Below are positions 22,538 through 36,700 of a DNA stretch of 64,000 nt, in pieces. Each line of letters begins with the position of its first letter. The first letter of the stretch is position 1. The notes under the pieces are model-generated. The model had not been told where the DNA came from, ran no database searches, and saw nothing but the letters and a program-made list of their open reading frames with translations. The DNA lies in the NCBI GenBank assembly GCA_963995505.1, contig OZ023181.1:2517487-2581486 (forward strand). Direction: 5' to 3'. This stretch comes from Hypericum androsaemum. Lineage: Eukaryota > Streptophyta > Magnoliopsida > Malpighiales > Hypericaceae. The position numbers and the translations under genes are program-made.

Positions 22538-23514
22538 ATGCCGATCAAAAAGGTAGACTGCAGGAGAAACAGAGCTGTCATAGTGAGTGTGTATGTGGAG
22601 AGCCTGAAAAGGAAAAGGCCATCCTCAAATAGCAACGGCGATCGCCTCCGCCACCACCATCACGGCCGCCACAGCATCAAGCAAGAGGTAACCCCCATAA
22701 AGCCGGGGGAGGCAGGTGAAGGTTACGATAGGAGAGCCGAGCTTCTTCTCTATTCGCAATGCCTGAGGGAGTCTGCTAGGCCTGCTTCAGATGTAGACGT
22801 GGCAGCAGAAACCTATCCCTTAGAGCCGAAGCCAGCTTCATCCAAAAACCAGCACCCTCCAGAAAATGTAAAACCTGATGACAATCTTCTCATAATTTCT
22901 TGGTGATCCACCATACAGATAATTATTCATGTTATGAAATCATAGCCTCAGCATGGCAAATCATTTACCTTGACTGCGGTCTATTGTTCATTTTTCGTTC
23001 CGATGTGAGTGAAATCCGTCACAGGAGCTAGCATCTAAACATGCTCATAAGTTCTATACACTGTTGATGGTTTATTTGGTTCAAAAATGGAGAAGATGCT
23101 GATTGATTAATCAATCATCCAGTAGAAAAGCTGTTACTATTAAGTGGTAACACTGTTTTGTGTTTTAAGCAACAACTGTTTGTATTGGTAGATAGTTGCT
23201 GTCCAAGCAAAGCCGACACTTACAAGGACCGCCAGTTCCCCAACTTGTCCATGCTTCATGCCAAGTTTTATTACCAAATCTTTGACAAGTCAGCAAGCAA
23301 AGAAGCCAAAGAAGAAGAAGAAGCAGCAAAATGGAACCACAAACAATGCACTGAAAGCTGTCATGAAAAGTTTACAGGTAAAGAACAACCAAAACACTTG
23401 GGAGTTTTAACACGGGATGCAGACTTTGTTTCTAAATTATGGACTTTGCAGATGCCAAAGAAGACTACAGGATTCATCTCAAAGTTACTCTTCCCGCTGC
23501 AGAAGAAGAGATGA
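22538..23514 (+). CDS. Small basic plant protein of unknown function
   Basis: I do not recognise a characterised protein. Three exons fit: 22538-22867, 23192-23377 and 23452-23514. All junctions are phase 0 with GT-AG, giving 192 aa. Visible features: a basic start (KKVDCRRNR; SLKRKRPSSN), a histidine run HHHHGRH, a tyrosine/arginine motif YDRRAELLLYSQCLRESA, a proline/serine-rich middle, a lysine cluster QQAKKPKKKKKQQ in exon 2, and a basic C-terminus GFISKLLFPLQKKR. Exon 2 is read in a frame different from the longest open frame there; that choice joins both neighbours in phase and gives a sensible basic protein. The lysine clusters suggest nuclear localisation (inference). No catalytic motif is visible. 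Confidence 0.55.
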
Positions 23515-24066
23515 CTGCAGCCAAATCAAGAGTACCAAACATTAGCTTTTCTTCCCTTATTTGCGTAACAATCTATTGTTGAAGTCTTATTCTTTATCAC
23601 CTCCTGGTACTACTAGATTAGGAGAATCGAGATCAGGTCACTAACGGTTGCTTCGTGGTCACCTAATAAACTTTGCTCCTACCACTAACATTTGTAATTC
23701 GTCAGATTACCCTTCTAGACCCTACAAGATTCGAAACCGTCATGCTTTGTGTTCAAGATCTGAACACCATGCTTTTCTCTTGTTTGACCAGAGGAACAGT
23801 TGCTGGCCCTACAGAGAGAGGCTTAGTACGTCGACGCCATCTTCCACGGCCTATAGTTAAATTTTGATGTTCGGTGAAAATATATCTCATGCATTTATAA
23901 ATTTCACACTTTTCCTTTGATAATAATCACCTCCTAAAAAGTTTTTGCCGTTATTATGAAGGTAATCTAGCAGCTAATCTAGCAGCTAATCAATGCAAGT
24001 CTAGGGAGGATTTTCAACATAAATGATATGTGGGCATGGGCACTAATCATAAAAATGTTGTCAGAC
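23515..24066. other. Intergenic
   Basis: 3' flank of the small basic protein gene; nothing further recognised. Confidence 0.45.
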
Positions 24067-24390
24067 CTGATCAACTGCCGCTACAGCATCTGACATATAG
24101 CCACCAAACTCATACAGTGCTTTGTATACGGCAATCCTGAGGCGGAGAAGAGAAGAGAAGAGTGTATAAGCAAAAGTTACTAAATATGGCAGGAAAAGAG
24201 AGAGTAACATTTTAACGGATGTCATAGAATGTAGGACAATAATCTTAGGCCTGTCGAGGGAAGAGTACGGATTCTGAGTATTTACCTTGCACCTGTTGCC
24301 ATTCCACTAGCATATCCATAATCGAAGCCGTTAACGATCACAGGGAATGGTAGTTCCCAGAAGCTGTGGATGATGTGTGACTGCTGTATC
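24067..24390 (-). pseudogene. Subtilisin-like protease (SBT) fragment
   Basis: Two minus-strand exon remnants with intact splice signals: about 24390-24296 (PVIVNGFDYGYASGMATGAR) and 24136-24067 (RIAVYKALYEFGGYMSDAVA, then AVDQ followed by GT). These match the peptidase S8 domain of plant subtilases just after the catalytic histidine, including the GYASGxAxGARIAVYKALY signature. In the first remnant the preceding STASGNYHS-like residues lie in another frame, so there is a 1-base frameshift. No catalytic residues or other exons were found nearby. It lies just downstream of the TARBP1-like gene on the same strand and may be transcribed by read-through. Confidence 0.7.
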
Positions 24391-24769
24391 CAACCCAATA
24401 GAAGAGAATTTCAAAGACTTTAAACAAACAAAGAAAGGTCAATACCTTGCTTACCAGCATTTACTAGAAGCAATGCTTCATGAAATTTCAAAAAAAATGA
24501 ACTGGTTCCACAATAACTGAATTCCTTTGGCTCGAGCTCATGGGGTTAAGACCATACCCATAATTTTCATAATTAACTTGAACGCAATAATTCATAATTA
24601 ACTAACAAGGTCTAGTACAATTTTGACAGGCATGGCCAAATGAATGTAATAATACAACACAAATGAACACCATCTTCTCCTTGTTCGAGGTCCATATAAG
24701 GGAGACAATTTTGGTGTCCCCCAGAATTACAATTTACCATGTCGTTGTATGGATTACAACAACAAGCAA
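24391..24769. other. 3' flank of the TARBP1-like gene
   Basis: Probably the 3' UTR and adjoining spacer. No coding sequence seen. Confidence 0.4.
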
Positions 24770-27700
24770 CTAATGAGATCTTTGCTGGCGAGTATACTCC
24801 CAGAGCGCAATGGCACCACTGACGTGGACATTCAGCGACCTAACCACTCCCAACTGTGGTATCTCAATGCAAGCATCCAGCACATGGATTATATCCACTG
24901 GTATGCCCTCCTTTTCACGTCCTAGAACCAGGACCTGAGACAAATAGGGAATGTTAAGAATGGTGAGGGAAAGAAGACAATAATTGTCCCCTGCTGTGCA
25001 ACCCACATCTAATTGGGCTTCATGTGCACGCAGCAATAAAAACAAAAGGGAATAGCTAAAACTTTATTTTTGGGGCAAATAAATTGAAGCATTTATCTTG
25101 TCTACTATTCATTTACGGAACATAGGAACTTTCTTTTGCACTAATTTGATCAAAACCAAGAACTACTGTAAAGCTGCATGGCATTGGCACGAATTAGGAT
25201 GCTAATAATTTCTTAAAGTCAAGAAGAACTTACAGTCTTCTTTGGAAAGATGTACTGATCAAGTGGTACACTGTTAGCTGTTTGCTCCAACCCCAATATA
25301 GAAAAGCCTTCCTGTTTCTTCTTCTCCAAGAACTGTTTCACACTATCCACAGGGACTTCTATCACAGGAACCCATTTTTCTGCTGTAACGCTGAAGAGCA
25401 AAATGCAGAGTGATAACCAACAAACAAGAGAGACTCGCTGAACAATCATTTGGCTTCAAAAGTATGCATGGATTCAAAGCAAATATTCCTTCGAACTCGG
25501 GCAGGAGGCGGAGGCTATGATACCCCAAGAAATTCTAGAATTTAAGACTGACTTTTTGTTATAAGTGAAAAATTTCCAATAATAAACAATTTGTTTGGTC
25601 AAATGAAAGTGAAATCGAGACCAGTGTATACAACAGCCAATACCGACCCAAGAATCTCTTTTCTCACTACCACCTGGGAAAATGTCAGATGGTGAATATC
25701 TTTCAATAAGAAAAATGCATGTTGAAACATTTTAATAATAAATGAAGAACAACGTCAAAATGTGGTGCACGTTATGAACCTGATAAGTTGAAATTGTTTG
25801 TCACGTAAAATGCTTTTATCTGCAACGGTTAATCCTGATGCCCTGAATACCTGGAAGAAAGTCCATAAAATTTGGGGGAATATCCAATAGAAAGAAAAGG
25901 AGTTTACTATCAAATGGAATGTACATACTTCACATGTCCTTGCCAATCCAGCAAGATTCGGTATCCGATCAAGTAGTGATGCTACAAGGATAAGCTGTTG
26001 CCGACTTGCTTTTAGTTTTTCTTTAGTTAAGCTTCTAGATTGAAACAACTGGTCAAGCAGTTCATCTTCTTTTTCAATTTCTGCAAGGAACATAAAGTCA
26101 ATCTAATCACGTAATGCAAAGTGAATGATATTTCAATGACCTTCCAATCAAGTGCAGTCACCCACAACAAGTCGGTGCATTCAGGAATCATAAATCATGG
26201 GGTGCTTTTCTTAGCTTAATTCTCGTGAGAAAAAGAAATCATGGGGTGCTTCTTAGCTTAATTCTCATGAGAAAAGAAAGACGTTTCTCTTCAATTTGAG
26301 GGTTAGAAGATCTCTTCTAATGCAGTCGAGAAATATTTTGCCAAGCAGAAAGTACACAGGGGACGAGGAAAAGAAAATAAATACACAGCAATGCAGCATG
26401 GTTACTGAACCTTAGTGGTCAAAGAGAAAATATAAAAGAAACAAGGAACTTTTTTTTTTGTGAATCAAGAAACAAGGAACTTGCAGAAGAGCAGATAAAC
26501 ATGTAAACAGAAATGACAAGACAAGAAAAAGCAGATTGATCTCACGGTAAAAATGAATGAACAGAAACCATTGATGATGACTTCGCTTGCACCTGTACAG
26601 GTGTACCAAGAAGTATCACTTAAATGCGTAAAAATTGTTTGGATGCTCCACTCTTCCTGCAAATGGGGCTGGAAGGAACTTATTTTCGTGAAATCGAGAA
26701 ACAATGAACTTGAAGAAGAGCATATCAACATGTAAACAGAACTGACAAGACAAGAAAGAGCAGATTGAATCACCGTAAAAATGAATGAATAGAAACCATT
26801 AGTAACGTTCTATTGCACCTGTATAAGTGTGCCAAATATATAGTTCAAATTCAATTTGACAAGTATCACTTGAATACCTAAAAATTGTTGGAATGCTCCA
26901 CTCTTCCCAGAAATGGGGCTAGAATTACTCTCTCGTGTCTCGTGTTTATGGAGAGTAATCTTTTTCTGGAAATCAAGTGATGAATCAAGGGTTGGTTCAC
27001 CATGTGTTCTCCTCCTACAGGAAGGATCCTCTTTGATTTTCAAGCTCTCATTTTTTATCATAACAATGTCCTTGGCCATTGAACTTCTGAGGTCATCTCT
27101 GACATCCTGCAAACGTCAAAAAATTGTGAAATAAATAAAATGTCAAGCAGATAAGCTACTGACAGGGCAGAAAAATATTTGGAAAGTGATATTGTGCTTA
27201 CATTCAGAAATCTGAGCACTTCATCCATGAGGGACACGGGAACACATTCAAACTGTACCTCCTTCACGACAAGGAAACAATACATCAGAAGATAATGTAC
27301 TGTTCAACCAAAATGAGTCGTTAGCCCATTGGGCGTATTGTGATGCAAATATGTCCAGAATGTGGACATAAAGGACATCACCGTTCAATGCTTACCAAGT
27401 TATTGATTCACGGACCAAAGAAAGCAATGTTTCGGTAACAAGCAATTCTGTCCACTAAAATTTTACATAACCAAACACCAGTCACTTCGAAAAACGATTC
27501 AGGAGGAGTACATTAGAAAAACTAGCTTAGAAAGAAAGAAAAAAAATACCAACATAACATATCTATAGGAATTTCCATATCCTACCCAAAACCTTAAGGT
27601 AGTGAGTAGGTGGATCATCCACCCTTATAAACAGGCCCAACCCACATGCAACTTCCGATGTGGGATTCTCTCCAACACGCCCCCTCAAACGAAGCCCATC

Positions 27701-30700
27701 GGGCTGAAGTTTGCACGGGCTTCACACTGCCTCTCGTGCTTTCAAAGGCGGGCCATGCGAGCACAACGGGCCATGGGCTCGTTAGAGCAATTGGCTCTGA
27801 TACCATATAGGAATTTCCATATCCTACCCAAAACCTTAAGGTAGTGAGTAGGTGGATCATCCACCCTTATAAACAGGCCCAACCCACATGCAACTTCCGA
27901 TGTGGGATTCTCTCCAACAATATCAACCAAAATGAGTAGTTAGCCCATTGGGTGCGCTGTGATGCAAATATACCGTTCAATGCTTAACAAGCTATTGATT
28001 CAACAGACCAAAGAAAGCAATGTTTCAGTAACTAGCAATTCTGTCCACTTATAAATTACATAGAGAAACACCAGTCCCTTCGAAAAAAGATTCAGGAAGA
28101 GTACATTAGAAAAACTTAGGAAAGAAATAAAGAAAAAGATACCAATATAACATATCAGACAAGATTTTATAGAAAGCTTGCGAAATGGCAACCAGAACCA
28201 ATCACCAGAAACCTCATTCAACAACTTCTGATATATTATATCCCAACTTTCATACCAGATTGCAAAACCACACATGCTTTTGTACAAAATTCAAGAGCAA
28301 ATATCAGTTTATGATATGTGCAATTCATATTCTTGGAAGAAATACTGGTTGAAAGGCCACCAAACAGCTAACAAACAGCTCTGGTTCATGTCAACTGGTT
28401 TTGTAAAGATGAATTGATGACAAGCACATTCAACTAAAGTTGCAAGAACTCTAATATCCATTTACTCCCAACTTCACGTAGTTAACAATTTATTCAAAAG
28501 TATGCAAAAAATCAAAATCGTGGAACTTCAAGCAAGCAATTTGCTACATTAAACACTCACCTCAACTCTATTTACGAAGATTCCAGCTGGAGTGCATGAG
28601 ATGATGGGATCGTAGGCATCAAGATACCCTTCCATTGAACTCCGCAAGCTGGAATAAACCATAATTTCAAAATATTTTACCTCCTCAATATGCTAAAAGG
28701 AAGGCTGGCAGAACAATATACAGAAACATGGAAACATTCTCAGGTCGGCCTTTTACAATACAAAATATGAAACTGTGGAGTTTAAAGCAACAGCATACCG
28801 CGCACAGTCAGGATTCTTCAACAGGTATAATCTCAAATCTTCGAAGCCCCTTTTCTCCAAAGGGATAATTTCATGACCCCCGCAATCCAGTGGAGGAAAG
28901 TATTTCACAAAAACTTGGTGGAGTAGTAACTGCAAAAATGTGAATGGGTTGTTGAGAATGGGAAAAAGGAAGAATTAAATAACTGGAATTAATAATTGGT
29001 CCAGCAAAGGGAACCTGAGTAAAGCCTCGCAAGCTGTGATGATGCGAGGTCAACAATGGAATAATAGGAGGAAGTAATTCATTCAAATGCCTGGACCGAA
29101 CCATCTCGGATGCATGCAGGATGATATTAGCGGCTATGAATACATAAGAAGAAAGAGCCTGCATTTGACAAAGAAATGCATAATTTAAGTATTCAAGAGC
29201 GTGAGAAATGGAAAAGCAAGATAGACATGTTTGGCAAACCAGCCACCGGTTAGTATTAAGCAATATTATACATTAGGACGGGAGAGAATAGAAACATCCA
29301 TGAAGTTCATGGCTCTTATTTAGCAAAGAAAATAAAAATATGCATTAAGTTCACAGCAGTTCCTCTTCCTCTTCTATAGTGGAAAACTGGATCCAGTATA
29401 CGATTAGGCCTATCCTAAAATCTGAAAATTCCGTATAAGAATCTCCAACTCTAACAGCGCACCCAAAATTTAGAGGTGTGTGTTACCTTAACGCATATTC
29501 ACAGATCCCAACGCAACAACATAATCATAAAAAAATAGTTCCTTCTTATATCACAATGAAGACATTGCTTAGACCAGGAAAGTTCAATGACACTTGAAAT
29601 AGGGCAATCTTTTTCATGTAAATAGAAAAGGGTGCCCACTCAAATGGGTTATTTACCTGAGGTCTCATTTCAAAATCTTTTAAGATGGGAACTAACTGTT
29701 CAGCTACCTGCAAATAATAAAAACCAACTTCAAGATGATGATTAACACAGATAGCTGAAATAACTCTGCAGAACACAGGAGCCCTTTTGCCCGACCATGA
29801 ATTCAGGTCCTCTAGCATGACACCACATTCTTGAACCTTCCCACATTGACAAGTATACAAGATCCCATTTTCCTGAGCATGAACTCAAGTGTCTAGGACG
29901 AGTTGAAAATTATTAAACTTGCCACTTTGGCAAATACGCAAGAGCCCTTTATCCTGAGGAAGAACTCAAGTGCTAACAAAACATCCTTGCAATTGCTCAC
30001 TTTGACAAAGCACCAGGAGAGTGTTTTAGCCCAAAGCACATCATATCTCACTCCCAAGGGCAGACATCTTCACTTGCACAACCTCAAATCTTAGTTCGCA
30101 CATGGAAAGAAATATAGATAACCTTGTTTATATACCTACTACCCAGCAACTCTGTATGGGAAGTCTTATATGCAAACCATTTTTTAAAGGTCAAGTAGCA
30201 CCTCAAAACTTATCCAAAATTCTAGTACATAAAGCACAACAAACTTCTTGTCTTTTTCCCTTCAAACTGCAAACAGAAAAGTCCAAAATACAGAATCACT
30301 ACTCACAAGAGATGGAAACTTCAAGTAAATGTTAATCGCAAATGTTTCCAGGTATTGACGAATGGCAGGTAAGTTGTTTCTCTGCACACATAAGAGAGAG
30401 GGAAATAAGAAAGCTGAAAGGCGATATTTAGGTTGTACAAAATCTTTAGTATTAAGAACATGGAGTTATGTTCTTGGACTTATTCACCCTAGTTGATTAA
30501 GAAAGATATAAGCTAGGATTGCAATATTATCATTTGACTCTAAGTTGTGAGACCAAATACTCATAGGTATTGCTCTTGATCTTCAAAGAGACAGTCATGC
30601 AAAACCAAACAACAATTCTCTGGAAACCACAGATATTAATGGTTATAAAAGGTAAAAGGCCAGTAGTTCTTCTATAACACATCACGTAATCAACAGCATG

Positions 30701-33700
30701 GCACGCTAAGCATCAATTAAATGAAAAGGCACTTTTAATGAACACTAACCTGGAGTGATATCTGCAAGCTATTTGTGACTTGCCAAACTATATCATCAGT
30801 GACAAAATTTGACATGACGCATATCATTTGCCAAACACGTATTTTTCGTCTGTGGATCTGTCGAGGTCAAATGCAATCTGAAATCATTTACAGAAACAAT
30901 TGTACATAGACCACTGAAATAAGACTAAATATCATGCAAGCCAGACTTCATGACATGCTGAATAGTTTTAAGCGACTGCAGGTCTTCAGGAGTATGGAAG
31001 GGATAGTTTCAAGATTTAGGAAAGATTTAAATCTTGACGAGGCCCACGGCTGCAACCTTGCTCCTATTGGAGAGAAGGTTTGGGGCTTTTTTCCTTTCTT
31101 GGCGTCTATTGGGGTAGATCTCTAGGTTATGGTGCCTTGGTTGTGCATCTGGACATTTCTTTTCAAAGTTTTAATAAAGTATTTTACCGATTCAAAAAAA
31201 AGAAAGGTTTAAATCAGACAGGTACGTTGTGACCGTAAAAACTGTCATCACATAAAAATAAAAAAGATCAACGACACCGCTCGTCACCCAATAATAGAAG
31301 CACATAATACTCACTGCACTATACTTTTTGTACAACTCCTTCGCAAGATCTCTGTCATTCACCTGCAGCAACCATCAAGCTTAGCAATTACATCCTCAAC
31401 ATGAATCATTTAGAGAACTTGAACAAGAACCAGCTTGGCAAAAGATACACACACGCAGAGATATATATATGCTTAGCTAAAGAACTTGCATCGAAGTTGG
31501 AAGTGGGTAATAACTTCTAGAGTGTGGAAAAACTTGGTGGTAAAATGTTTTGAAGCTTCCTGATGCAACGTTGCATAAAGTTCAGCCCAGAAAAAAATGA
31601 AAAGAAATCAAAAAAGAATCTTCAAGGCTAAATATTCAGCACAGAGAGAGAGAGAAGGAAAAAAAAGAAGAGAGCATTTTAGAGATTACCGCAGAATCAA
31701 GAAGCTCTAGCAGAAACAATTTGCCAGAATCAACAGCTGCACAGTTGTTGTCATTTCCATTTGCAGATTCAGGTGATATGGCCAAGTCAGCTAGCTTGTG
31801 AAATAAAACAGCCACGCATACCCGTGCATACAGCTCCGTGTTAATAAATGCCTGCAGAAGAGAGACAAATTTTCCCTTTATGGTAGTTCCGTGGGGCAAC
31901 CCAGTTACAATTGCAAACTCATTGTATTATTTTCTCTTTGAAAGATGAATTGCAAGCTCATTATCAAGTTTAAGCAACTTTCACATTAACTGGAAATTCC
32001 AAGACAAGCAGATTTGTTTTTGGTGGAATTGGTGAGTGTCAAGCACTCATTTTATTCATTAATCCAAGACAAGCAGATGAATGCTCTATTATGAGCAATT
32101 ACTAATAAAGTGAATAAAAGACTAAGAAATCTGTTACTCATCTGAACATGTAAATAGATAGGAAAAAGAAAGAAAACAAGTGAAAACACGCAAACAAAAT
32201 TATGGATAAAACAGTCAACTTTATAATCCCATATGTTAATTTAAAAAAATGTGACTCGGAAAGCGGGCACGGTAAAATTATGGTCAAGAAGTTGCGCCAG
32301 AGAGATTTGGACAGGCACACAACCAATGTCAAGTGAAACAGGTTTTCTAGCTCGAATTCCCAGAGCACAAATCAAATGCTTCATCTTCTGCTTTGTAAGT
32401 GATTCGGGAGATGTTCGAGAAGCATCAAACTATGCACCGTTCTCATACGAGAGCCCTCAACAGATAAGGATTCACAAGATAGATAAGCCTCAAATCTGGT
32501 GTGCCGCTTGCCATCTTAATCTCCTATAAATGAACATACAGTATGCATGTTGCAATGATTAAACAAGAAAACTTACCTCTGTCAGCTCATGGTCAGGGCT
32601 TTGGGCCAATACTGACACTTCGCTGCTCGCATCATGATTGTCAGCCAACTCAGCTTCAAAGTCTTCATCAAATGCAACTAATACAGAAACAAGTTTTCAA
32701 TAACAAACTCATCTGGACAGAGTAGAAAAGTAAACTAGAGTTCAACCCAACACACCAGAGCCATAGAGTGTCAGAAGTTTCATCTCTTTCATGTAGAATT
32801 TAATAGTTTGAGGATATTGAAGCCACAGCCCAGTTAAATGTAATGCAGCAAGACGAATCGTTCGAGGACTTTTTGTACCTTCCTCGAGCAAATGTTCAAC
32901 AAACTGCAAAATCATACGTTAACGTACAGTCTCGTCAGCACCGAATAGGAACCCAAAGCAAAGAAAGAAAATTGAATATCCATAGGGAAACAGGTAACCA
33001 TACCCACTTTAACGGGCCATTTTCATCGTCATTGAAATGCATCCTCTCGTCTGCAAAAATGGAAGCATGCAAAACTGCAGACAGAAGTGCGGCAAGTGAT
33101 GTAATCCTTCGCTTCTTGCTGTTAGCATGCAGTATCCAAGAAGAACGTACCAAAGGCCATATCATCTAAAGAAAAATATTAGGATTCACATCAGCAAGAG
33201 ATGAATATAACACATATATTGTGCGGAAAAGATACTGAGATAGAACGGAGGGTTAAGAATAAGGAGGCACATAAATTTGTTACTGTTTCCAATGGATTAT
33301 TTACATTCCTCCAAATAGAAAAGCCTTGAGAAAACAATCATGATGAGAAAAGCACGGACGCTTTGGATTCACCTAAAAAGCTAAAACCGGTGAAGAGGTT
33401 TACAACAGAAATAGGTATGGAAGTAAAAGATGCATAACTTGTCAAATCACCATTAAGAAAGATCCTTTCTCATTTTCCATACAAAAATATTTTGGCACCC
33501 TTTCAGTGATATAGAGATGATGACTGAGCGACTTGACAATGGCAGAGAAAGCAATTATTCATAGTAGCAAATCAATCGGATAAAGTTCTTTTCAGAATTT
33601 ATTTGTAATGACTTCAATTGCTCATGTTTACGTACCGCATTGTTGGCCTTAAAATACGATCTTTGAATTCAATCGAAGTATAGGGGAATTAGTGGCTTAA

Positions 33701-36700
33701 ACATGGGGTACATTTAAAATGTCGAGCAGTATGTTTAGGGGAATTGCTCTTGTTTATATACCGCATTGTTGGCCTTACAAATATGATCTTTGAATTCAAT
33801 CAAAAAACAGGGGAATTAGTGGCTTAAACATGTGGTACATTTAAAATGTCAAGCAGAATGTTAGAGATTATGAAAGCGTGATTTCATATCAGAGGCAAAC
33901 AGAAATGATCAATAAGCACAATAAGAGGTAATGCACAGATGAAAGTAAAAGTTGATGTAACCTGCACATCGACGCCATTGCCTGAAGCAAGCAGGCCCAG
34001 CGACAATCTCACAGATCTTAGCATAGTCAAGGCTGATCCTTCCCCTGCATTCTCAAGGCTGCATATTGATATTTCAGTCAAATAAGAAAAGAGAGTCGCA
34101 TCTGACCTACATAAATCAAATTAGTAATTTTGATACGAGACCAAATGGGGAAACCAGGAATCAACAGGCAATTAAGTATTGATAACCAAATCCCAATTTA
34201 GAAATGGAAGAACAATAAAGATGAGTGCTTCTCTAAAAAGGGCCACAAAACAGCTTAACAATAATAGATCAAAGAAGGGTAGAAAACAACAAATTAAGTC
34301 CAGCCATCAACTTTTGACCAGATATATTTGCTTATATTTGACAAAGAAACACGCTCAAATAATCGAAGGCCACATTTCTCATTTACCTCTCAACAATATC
34401 AGAAAAGGTAGATCTAATGGCAGCATCTGAGAAGAATGTACTATTATCTTCTAGTCCATTCCTAATGGCATAGCATGGAATCGACAGAAGGGATTCTACA
34501 CAAAGCCACTGAAACAAAAAAAAAGTTTTCTGAGAAAATCTGTTACAACATTCAGTTAACAAGTCCACCTGCATATAAGTTAGATTATTTCATGCTTTCT
34601 TATGGCATTTATTATCGAATATAACAACAACTGAACTAACTAGATGATCTTAAACACCTACAAAATATAACACTTAATTTGCATATACAGACACATCCAG
34701 CAGCAACTGAATAAAGAATAACCCGATAAATTAGCTAGAATTAACAATAACTTGAAATAGAAAGTCTCAATGATTGTTATCACCTTGCAGTTGAGTAAGA
34801 CAGCCCGTCGAGCCCGAGCTAGTACGCCAACATCAAGAAGACTATTGATATGCCGTGAAAAAGAAAGAAGCAATGGATCTAGCAGACAACCATCTTCCAC
34901 AGCAGATGACGATATTTTCCAGTGTTCATTCATGAGATCCAAAGTAACAGGTGAGAATGTAGATGCTAATGCTCTTAGAACAGGAGCTAGTGCTTCATAT
35001 GCCGCAAGACAAAGCTCTGCTCCGGTCTGTTATTGAGAATTGACATAAATTAGACAAAGGCTTAGGCAGAGAAACCATAACTACAAGAAAAATGAAGTAA
35101 GATGGCCAAATTAAGCAGAATCTATTTTGCAAAACACACCTCAGAGTCGCGTATTGGCAAAGAAACAATCTTCCAAAAGAATTCCCACATAAAAATCCAA
35201 GCGGAATTGAGCTGGGATCCCTTTTTGAGCTGCAGACACCAAGATGCAACAGATACAACTGCTCGCATCGATATGGTCTATTCATACATGAAAAAGTAAA
35301 CATGTTACAATTAGGCTACGAACAGAGACCCAGTTACTCAGAAAAAAGGGGCCAATTGAACTATCTGGTAAAGCTGCAGGTTCCACCATGGAGGTGATAA
35401 TATATTTTCCTTCTTCGATAATTAAGTTCCAGCATAAGTTTCTATCAAAATCATTGACCAATGTCAATTTCTATGACTTAATTTTTCAGTGATCAGAGAA
35501 GATAAGCAAGCAAATGGACCATACAGCTTGCAGAACTGCGGCGGTGTTAGAAGAGGACAGCCGACGCTGACTCGGACCCCCTAGTTTTCCTCTCACAGAA
35601 TTCGGAAGAGTAGAGTCAACCGCAGCATCGGACCAGAATATTGAACTATATGTATTAGCAAAAGCTGTAAGTTCTTCCTGCAACATGTAATTTGGCGTTA
35701 GCAACATTATAAGATTTATATCAATATAAATAGAATGTATGTCCACAATGCCCACAATACCAGTATAAGGAGAAAAGCATGCAGCAAGTTTTCACCGACA
35801 AGGGAAGCGTCAGCTGCTTCCAATTTATCCCCGGCACAAAGTCTGACGACATTTTTACATGCTTTCCCCCTCATGATTTCAGCCTCCATAACCAAACTTA
35901 TTACAAGGACAAGAAACTTCAAAGGTGAGAAATGCTTGGAAGGATTGCGGATGTGAACTCCATAATGCGAGATAAACTGAAAAATAGCAAAAATTAAACC
36001 CATCAGAATAGAAAAATAACAACAGCCTACGGGGGGGTATAACAAAATGAGTTGCTGCTGTTCCCTTGTAAAATCAGTACTATTGGATGATATTCGCAGA
36101 AAAATCCTGTTATGTTTCAAATTCTGCATATATCCTTTACAATAAAAGCATGCTCTCCTAATTTAACCCTCATTTGGGCAAGACTTGGCTACTGTACATT
36201 GTGGCGTTCAGTAAGGGCAAATTAGTACAGAGGACAAACAAAAATGTAAGAGGTAGCAACACAGTGGTACCTCCCTAGTTTGAATGGTACATGATATTTC
36301 AAAACCATAACCAAGAAGCAAAGGACCAAACTGATTGACACAGATATCTACATAAAATAAGAACAAACATGATGTTTCTTCACATTTTCTCTTCGTGCTT
36401 AAAACCTCGCATCATGCTTCACGTAATGAGTGAAATTAATCAATAATGTGGAAGCATTTTACTAAAAATACGGACCTAATAATAACACTGATAATAGTAC
36501 ATAAATCAGAATCAAGCGCACGGGAGTAAGAGGGTATACCATCACCACTGGAGAAAAATCCTTCTCCTCTTTGATCGTAAGGAACAGCACTCTCACCCAT
36601 CTTCTTGCTTCAGATTCCCACGCATCTATATCCCCATCATTAAAAGAAACTGTCCCCAAGTTCCCCTGAGAGCTTGTAAACCTTTCAGGAAAATCCTGAA

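Noticed and set aside
26553..26735. Small ORFs in the duplicated intron segment near exon 31
   Set aside because: They cover the dead exon copy on the wrong strand; no splice or start support.
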